Of a DNA stretch of 26,644 nt, positions 23,602-26,644 are shown one piece after another. Origin of the DNA: DYGX01 sp035325905. GTDB taxonomy: Bacteria; Chloroflexota; Anaerolineae; Aggregatilineales; Aggregatilineaceae. The position numbers and the translations under genes were made by a program. The notes beneath the pieces were generated by a model. The model was not told the DNA's origin and ran no database searches. It worked only from the letters and a program-made list of their open reading frames with translations. The stretch spans positions 1 through 26,644 of the forward strand of contig DAOKYY010000045.1 of assembly GCA_035325905.1 (NCBI GenBank), read 5' to 3'. How positions within the stretch are numbered: the stretch's first letter is position 1; each line of letters starts with the position of its first letter.

Positions 23602-24887
23602 TCATGGGCGTCGTGGCCGACGACATCACCGGCTCGAACGACATCGGCATCATGTTCGCCAAGGCGGGGCTGCTGGCGCATGTCTACGCCTATCCGGGGC
23701 CAGAGCCGCTGGATCGCCTGCTGAGCGACAGCGCGCCGGATATCACCATCCTCGACACCAACTCGCGGCTTGACGCGCCGCAAGTAGCGTATGACAAGGT
23801 CTTCGCCGCCACACGCGCGCTGATGGCGGCGGGCTGCACTCGTTTCCACAACAAGACCTGCTCGGTCTTTCGCGGCAACGTCGGCGCGGAGTTCGACGCC
23901 ATGCTCGACGCGCTCGGCCAGGAGTTCGCGGTTGTGGTGCTCGGCTTTCCCAAGAACGGCCGGCAGACGATCAACGGCGTCCACTACGTCCACGGCAAGA
24001 AACTCGAAGAGTCCGAGTTCCGCAACGACCCGGTCCACCCCATGCGCCGCTCGGACCTGGTCGGGATTTTGCAGGCGCAGACCCGGCGGACGGTCGGCCT
24101 GATCGATCACCGCGTGGTGGGGCAGGGGCCGGATGCGCTGCGCGCTGCGCTCGACGCCGCTCGCGCCCGGTGGAACTACGTGATCCTCGACGTGGTCGAC
24201 CAAACGGCGCTGGCGACGATTGCCCGCGCCGTGCGCGACTGCCCGGTGCTGTGCGGCAGCTCCGCCATCGCCGAAGAGCTGCCGGATGCGTGGGATGTGC
24301 AGCCGGCCGAGCGCGCCACGACCGTGCCGCCGCGCGTGGCGGGGTTGGGCGTGCTGGCTGTGGCGGGGAGCCTGATGCCGCAGACCGCCGCTCAGATCGA
24401 TCATCTGCGGGCGCGCGGCGCGCCCTCGTTCGAGCTGGACCCGCTCGCGCTGTTCGACTCCGGCACGCGCGCTGAGACGCTCGATGCCATGAGCGACCGG
24501 CTGTCGCGGGCGCTGCAATCCGGGCAGGACGCGCTGCTGTACACCGCCCGCGCGCCGGAGACGGTCGCTGCTGTGCGCGCGGAAGGCGCGCGCCGGGGAC
24601 AGTCCGGCACGGAGAGCGCGCGCCGGGTGTCCGAGGCGCTGGCGGAGATCGTCGCGCGGGTCGTGGCGCGGACCAGGCTCAACCGGCTGTTGGTGGCCGG
24701 GGGCGAGACCTCAAACGCCGTGTCGCAGCGGCTCGGCGTTTACGGGCTGCGTATCTGGCAGGAGATCGAGCCTGGCCTGCCGCTGTGCCTCTCGCTGAGC
24801 GATCCACCGCTGCTGCTGGTGCTTAAATCCGGCAGCTTCGGCAGCCCTGCCTTCTTCGAGCAGGCGCTCGACCATCTCAAAGCCTAG
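23598..24887 (+). CDS. DUF1537 four-carbon acid sugar kinase family protein (OtnK/DtnK-like)
   Basis: A 429-residue kinase of the DUF1537 family, known members of which phosphorylate D-threonate, D-erythronate, 3-oxo-tetronates or 3-oxo-isoapionate with ATP. The N-terminal substrate domain begins VVADDITGSNDIG (Asp8, Asp9) and contains ITILDTNSR and HNKTCSVFRGN. The C-terminal nucleotide domain shows VAGGETSNAVSQRLGV and LKSGSFGSPAFFEQAL, which are diagnostic. The ATG at 23598 overlaps the aldolase stop. It is the last gene of the operon; the next gene is convergent, 21 bases away. The partner dehydrogenase (LtnD/DenD) and isomerase (OtnI) of known tetronate clusters are not in this window, so the substrate could differ. 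Confidence 0.9.
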   Translation: MIMGVVADDITGSNDIGIMFAKAGLLAHVYAYPGPEPLDRLLSDSAPDITILDTNSRLDAPQVAYDKVFAATRALMAAGCTRFHNKTCSVFRGNVGAEFDAMLDALGQEFAVVVLGFPKNGRQTINGVHYVHGKKLEESEFRNDPVHPMRRSDLVGILQAQTRRTVGLIDHRVVGQGPDALRAALDAARARWNYVILDVVDQTALATIARAVRDCPVLCGSSAIAEELPDAWDVQPAERATTVPPRVAGLGVLAVAGSLMPQTAAQIDHLRARGAPSFELDPLALFDSGTRAETLDAMSDRLSRALQSGQDALLYTARAPETVAAVRAEGARRGQSGTESARRVSEALAEIVARVVARTRLNRLLVAGGETSNAVSQRLGVYGLRIWQEIEPGLPLCLSLSDPPLLLVLKSGSFGSPAFFEQALDHLKA

Positions 24888-24908
24888 CGCGCTAGCGCCC
24901 CCGCCCGC

Positions 24909-26644
24909 TCAGGCCGGGCAGCTCAGAAAGCGCGGCTGGCGCGGCTCGCCGGGCAGGATGCGCGCGTGCGGGTCGTAGCGCGCGTCGTTCTTCGGCTCGC
25001 GCGGCAGGATCGAGGCCGGGAGCGTCTCCAGCAGACGGGCGGAGTTGTCCGGCGTGATCTCGAACGCGACGATCTGATCCAGCGGATAATCGAGCAGAAT
25101 CGCGCCGTTTACCTGCTCCTGCGGGTCAAGCGTGTACCGAATATTCAACGAATCGGTGTATTCTATCGGGTAGCCGCGCACTCCGTAGAGGTAGCCTGTC
25201 AGGCTGTGCACGTAATAGTTCCAGCCCAGAGGTGTCGGGCGGGTTTCATCAAGCACGAAAAGCACCAGCGTATCGGGCCGCACGGCGGGCGCCTGCGCTA
25301 AAAGTTGCTGCGCGATACAGGCCGTAAGCTCGTACTCCACTGCCGGATTGGCCGGGCGCTGCGCCTGCGCGCTCGGCGCGGAGATGGTTGGCAGCGCGAT
25401 CAGCACGCCAGTCATCGCGGCGATCCAGATTCCGCGCCGCTGCGGCGCGAAATAGCGCGCCAGCCAGCCGATAGCCAGCGCCAGAAAGATCGCCTGGGCG
25501 GGCGCGGACAGAAACTGCGTGCGAAGGCTGCCCAGAATGCCGCTCAGCGTCAGAAACGGCAGAAAACTGAGCAGGATCGCACCGAGCGCCAGCCCCAGCC
25601 CCAGCGCCGTTTGTCTGTCGCTGAGCGCGAGCCGCCCGCGCTCCGCCCACGCCAGCAGCGCGAGGGCCACGATCGCGCCGAGCGCCAGCCCGATCAGCCA
25701 GTCCGCCGCCGACGCGCCGGCCACCCCGCTGAAACGCCCGACTGCGGTCATTTGCCGGAGCAACTGCTTCAGCCAGGCCTGTGGCGCAAAGCCGGTGGCG
25801 AGCAAACCCTGTTGGTAGGTGTCCTCGGTTGTAGCCTGATACAGCGCGAAGCGCCCGGCGAACAGCGCCAGGGTGATGGCCCAGGCGTAGACCCAGGTGA
25901 GCCGGCGGCGCTCGACGACCAGCCACGCCAGCGCCGGCCAGATCAGCGCCGGAGCAAAGCCCGGCTCGCCGATGAGCAGCCCGATTCCCAACACTACGCA
26001 TGAGAGCGCGAGCAAGAGGCGGCTGTTGGCGCGGCCCGCGCGTAGATACAGGTAGAGCGAAAGCAGCAGCGCGAAAGTGAGCGCGTTGTAGCCCTGCATG
26101 TGCACCGCCAGAAAGCGCGACGGCTCGGACGGGTTGACGACGTACAGCGCCCCGGCGGCCAGCGCGAGCAGGTCCTGGTGAGGCAGTAGCAGCCGGACGA
26201 TGCCGTAGACAAGCGCGGCGGAAAGGAAGCGCAGCGCGAATGCCACCCACAGGAACCCGTCCACGCTCTGAGGCGTCAGCTTCCCGGCCACGATCGCGGC
26301 CAGCGGCGTCAGCGGGCGGCCCTGAGCTTCGTCAAAGAGCGGGACCGAGGGCCAGCCGCGCGCGGCATCTTCCAGCACGCGGATTTCATCGCCGCCCAGC
26401 CAGAACTGGTCCTGCATCGGGCGGTAGAAGCCAGCTATGGCGCAGACCAGCAGCAGCGCGCTGGCCGTGATCCAGTGGCCGGGCCGCGCCGGGCCGCGCT
26501 GCGCCGGACGTGCGCGCCCTGCTGCGAAATCGGGATACACCCAGCGGGCCAGCACAGCCAGCCAGACCGCGATCACCGGCAGCGCCACCCGCGATGGCGC
26601 GATCCAGGCGGTGTAGCGCAGCAGGATCAGCGGCAGCGCCGCCA
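24909..26644 (-). CDS. Polytopic membrane protein, GT-C glycosyltransferase-like (N terminus cut off)
   Basis: At least 577 residues; the frame stays open and hydrophobic to the right edge, so the start lies outside. About ten or more membrane helices are followed by a soluble C-terminal region of roughly 150 residues rich in Pro, Asp and Tyr. The first large loop carries an acidic pair (LGGDEIRVLEDAARG), and a VNPSEPSRF segment follows a membrane helix. This layout resembles GT-C or PMT-like enzymes that use lipid-linked sugars at the outer face, but no decisive motif is seen and a family of unknown function is equally possible. It is convergent with the catabolic operon and not obviously part of it. 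GTG 26588 is only an internal codon in this reading. Confidence 0.7.
   Translation of the reverse strand, partial: AALPLILLRYTAWIAPSRVALPVIAVWLAVLARWVYPDFAAGRARPAQRGPARPGHWITASALLLVCAIAGFYRPMQDQFWLGGDEIRVLEDAARGWPSVPLFDEAQGRPLTPLAAIVAGKLTPQSVDGFLWVAFALRFLSAALVYGIVRLLLPHQDLLALAAGALYVVNPSEPSRFLAVHMQGYNALTFALLLSLYLYLRAGRANSRLLLALSCVVLGIGLLIGEPGFAPALIWPALAWLVVERRRLTWVYAWAITLALFAGRFALYQATTEDTYQQGLLATGFAPQAWLKQLLRQMTAVGRFSGVAGASAADWLIGLALGAIVALALLAWAERGRLALSDRQTALGLGLALGAILLSFLPFLTLSGILGSLRTQFLSAPAQAIFLALAIGWLARYFAPQRRGIWIAAMTGVLIALPTISAPSAQAQRPANPAVEYELTACIAQQLLAQAPAVRPDTLVLFVLDETRPTPLGWNYYVHSLTGYLYGVRGYPIEYTDSLNIRYTLDPQEQVNGAILLDYPLDQIVAFEITPDNSARLLETLPASILPREPKNDARYDPHARILPGEPRQPRFLSCPA

Noticed and set aside
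24885..24898. Terminator between the operon and the convergent membrane gene
   Set aside because: TAGCGCGCTA and GCGCTAGCGC are palindromic but very short, with no loop or U-run; chance in GC-rich sequence is likely.

Overview
The window is high-GC bacterial chromosomal DNA, densely coded, with genes packed into long co-directional runs. The protein repertoire suggests a glycan-degrading heterotroph, perhaps a member of the Chloroflexota. It includes cytoplasmic GH38/GH2/GH20/GH43 enzymes, a uroporphyrinogen-decarboxylase-like protein beside a glycosidase, sugar kinases and aldolases. The taxonomic guess is inference from protein flavour only; no rRNA or marker gene is present.

Left part (1-4461). 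A family-5 ABC solute-binding protein runs off the left edge on the minus strand. After a 420-base non-coding region comes a plus-strand GH20 hexosaminidase-like gene. Its leader carries four AGTCAAT heptamers spaced exactly 10 bases apart. A 183-base MITE-like foldback flanked by CTAG separates it from a convergent Crp/Fnr-type regulator. That regulator is divergent from an unknown eight-helix membrane protein, and the shared promoter region holds a CRP-like palindrome.

Centre and right (4462-24887). This is a divergent catabolic locus. On the minus strand, a URO-D-like protein and a GH38 alpha-mannosidase form a two-gene unit. On the plus strand, a strong sigma-70-type promoter (TTGACT, 16 bases, TATAAT) precedes a leader of about 500 bases. 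Then come eleven genes: a GH36/GH31-like glycosidase, an Asp/Glu-racemase-family protein, an FGGY kinase, a class II FBP-type aldolase and an (alpha/alpha)6-barrel glycosidase. These are followed by a tandem metallo-beta-lactamase protein with a C-terminal Ig-like domain, a secreted GH43, a second GH38, a GH2 beta-mannosidase-like enzyme, a class II (adducin-type) aldolase and a DUF1537 four-carbon-acid-sugar-type kinase. Six junctions are 4-base ATGA or GTGA overlaps, so most of this block is probably one translationally coupled operon.

How it may work (inference). The two alpha-mannosidases and the beta-mannosidase-like enzyme, with the separate hexosaminidase, could dismantle mannose-rich, N-glycan-like oligosaccharides, mostly inside the cell. 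The kinases, aldolases, racemase-family protein and MBL protein look like a route for an unusual sugar or sugar acid released along the way. The dehydrogenase and isomerase of the known tetronate routes are absent, and several of these enzymes carry atypical active-site residues, so the substrate is open. This cluster is the best candidate here for an undescribed pathway. The window ends in a convergent, truncated polytopic membrane protein that resembles GT-C glycosyltransferases.
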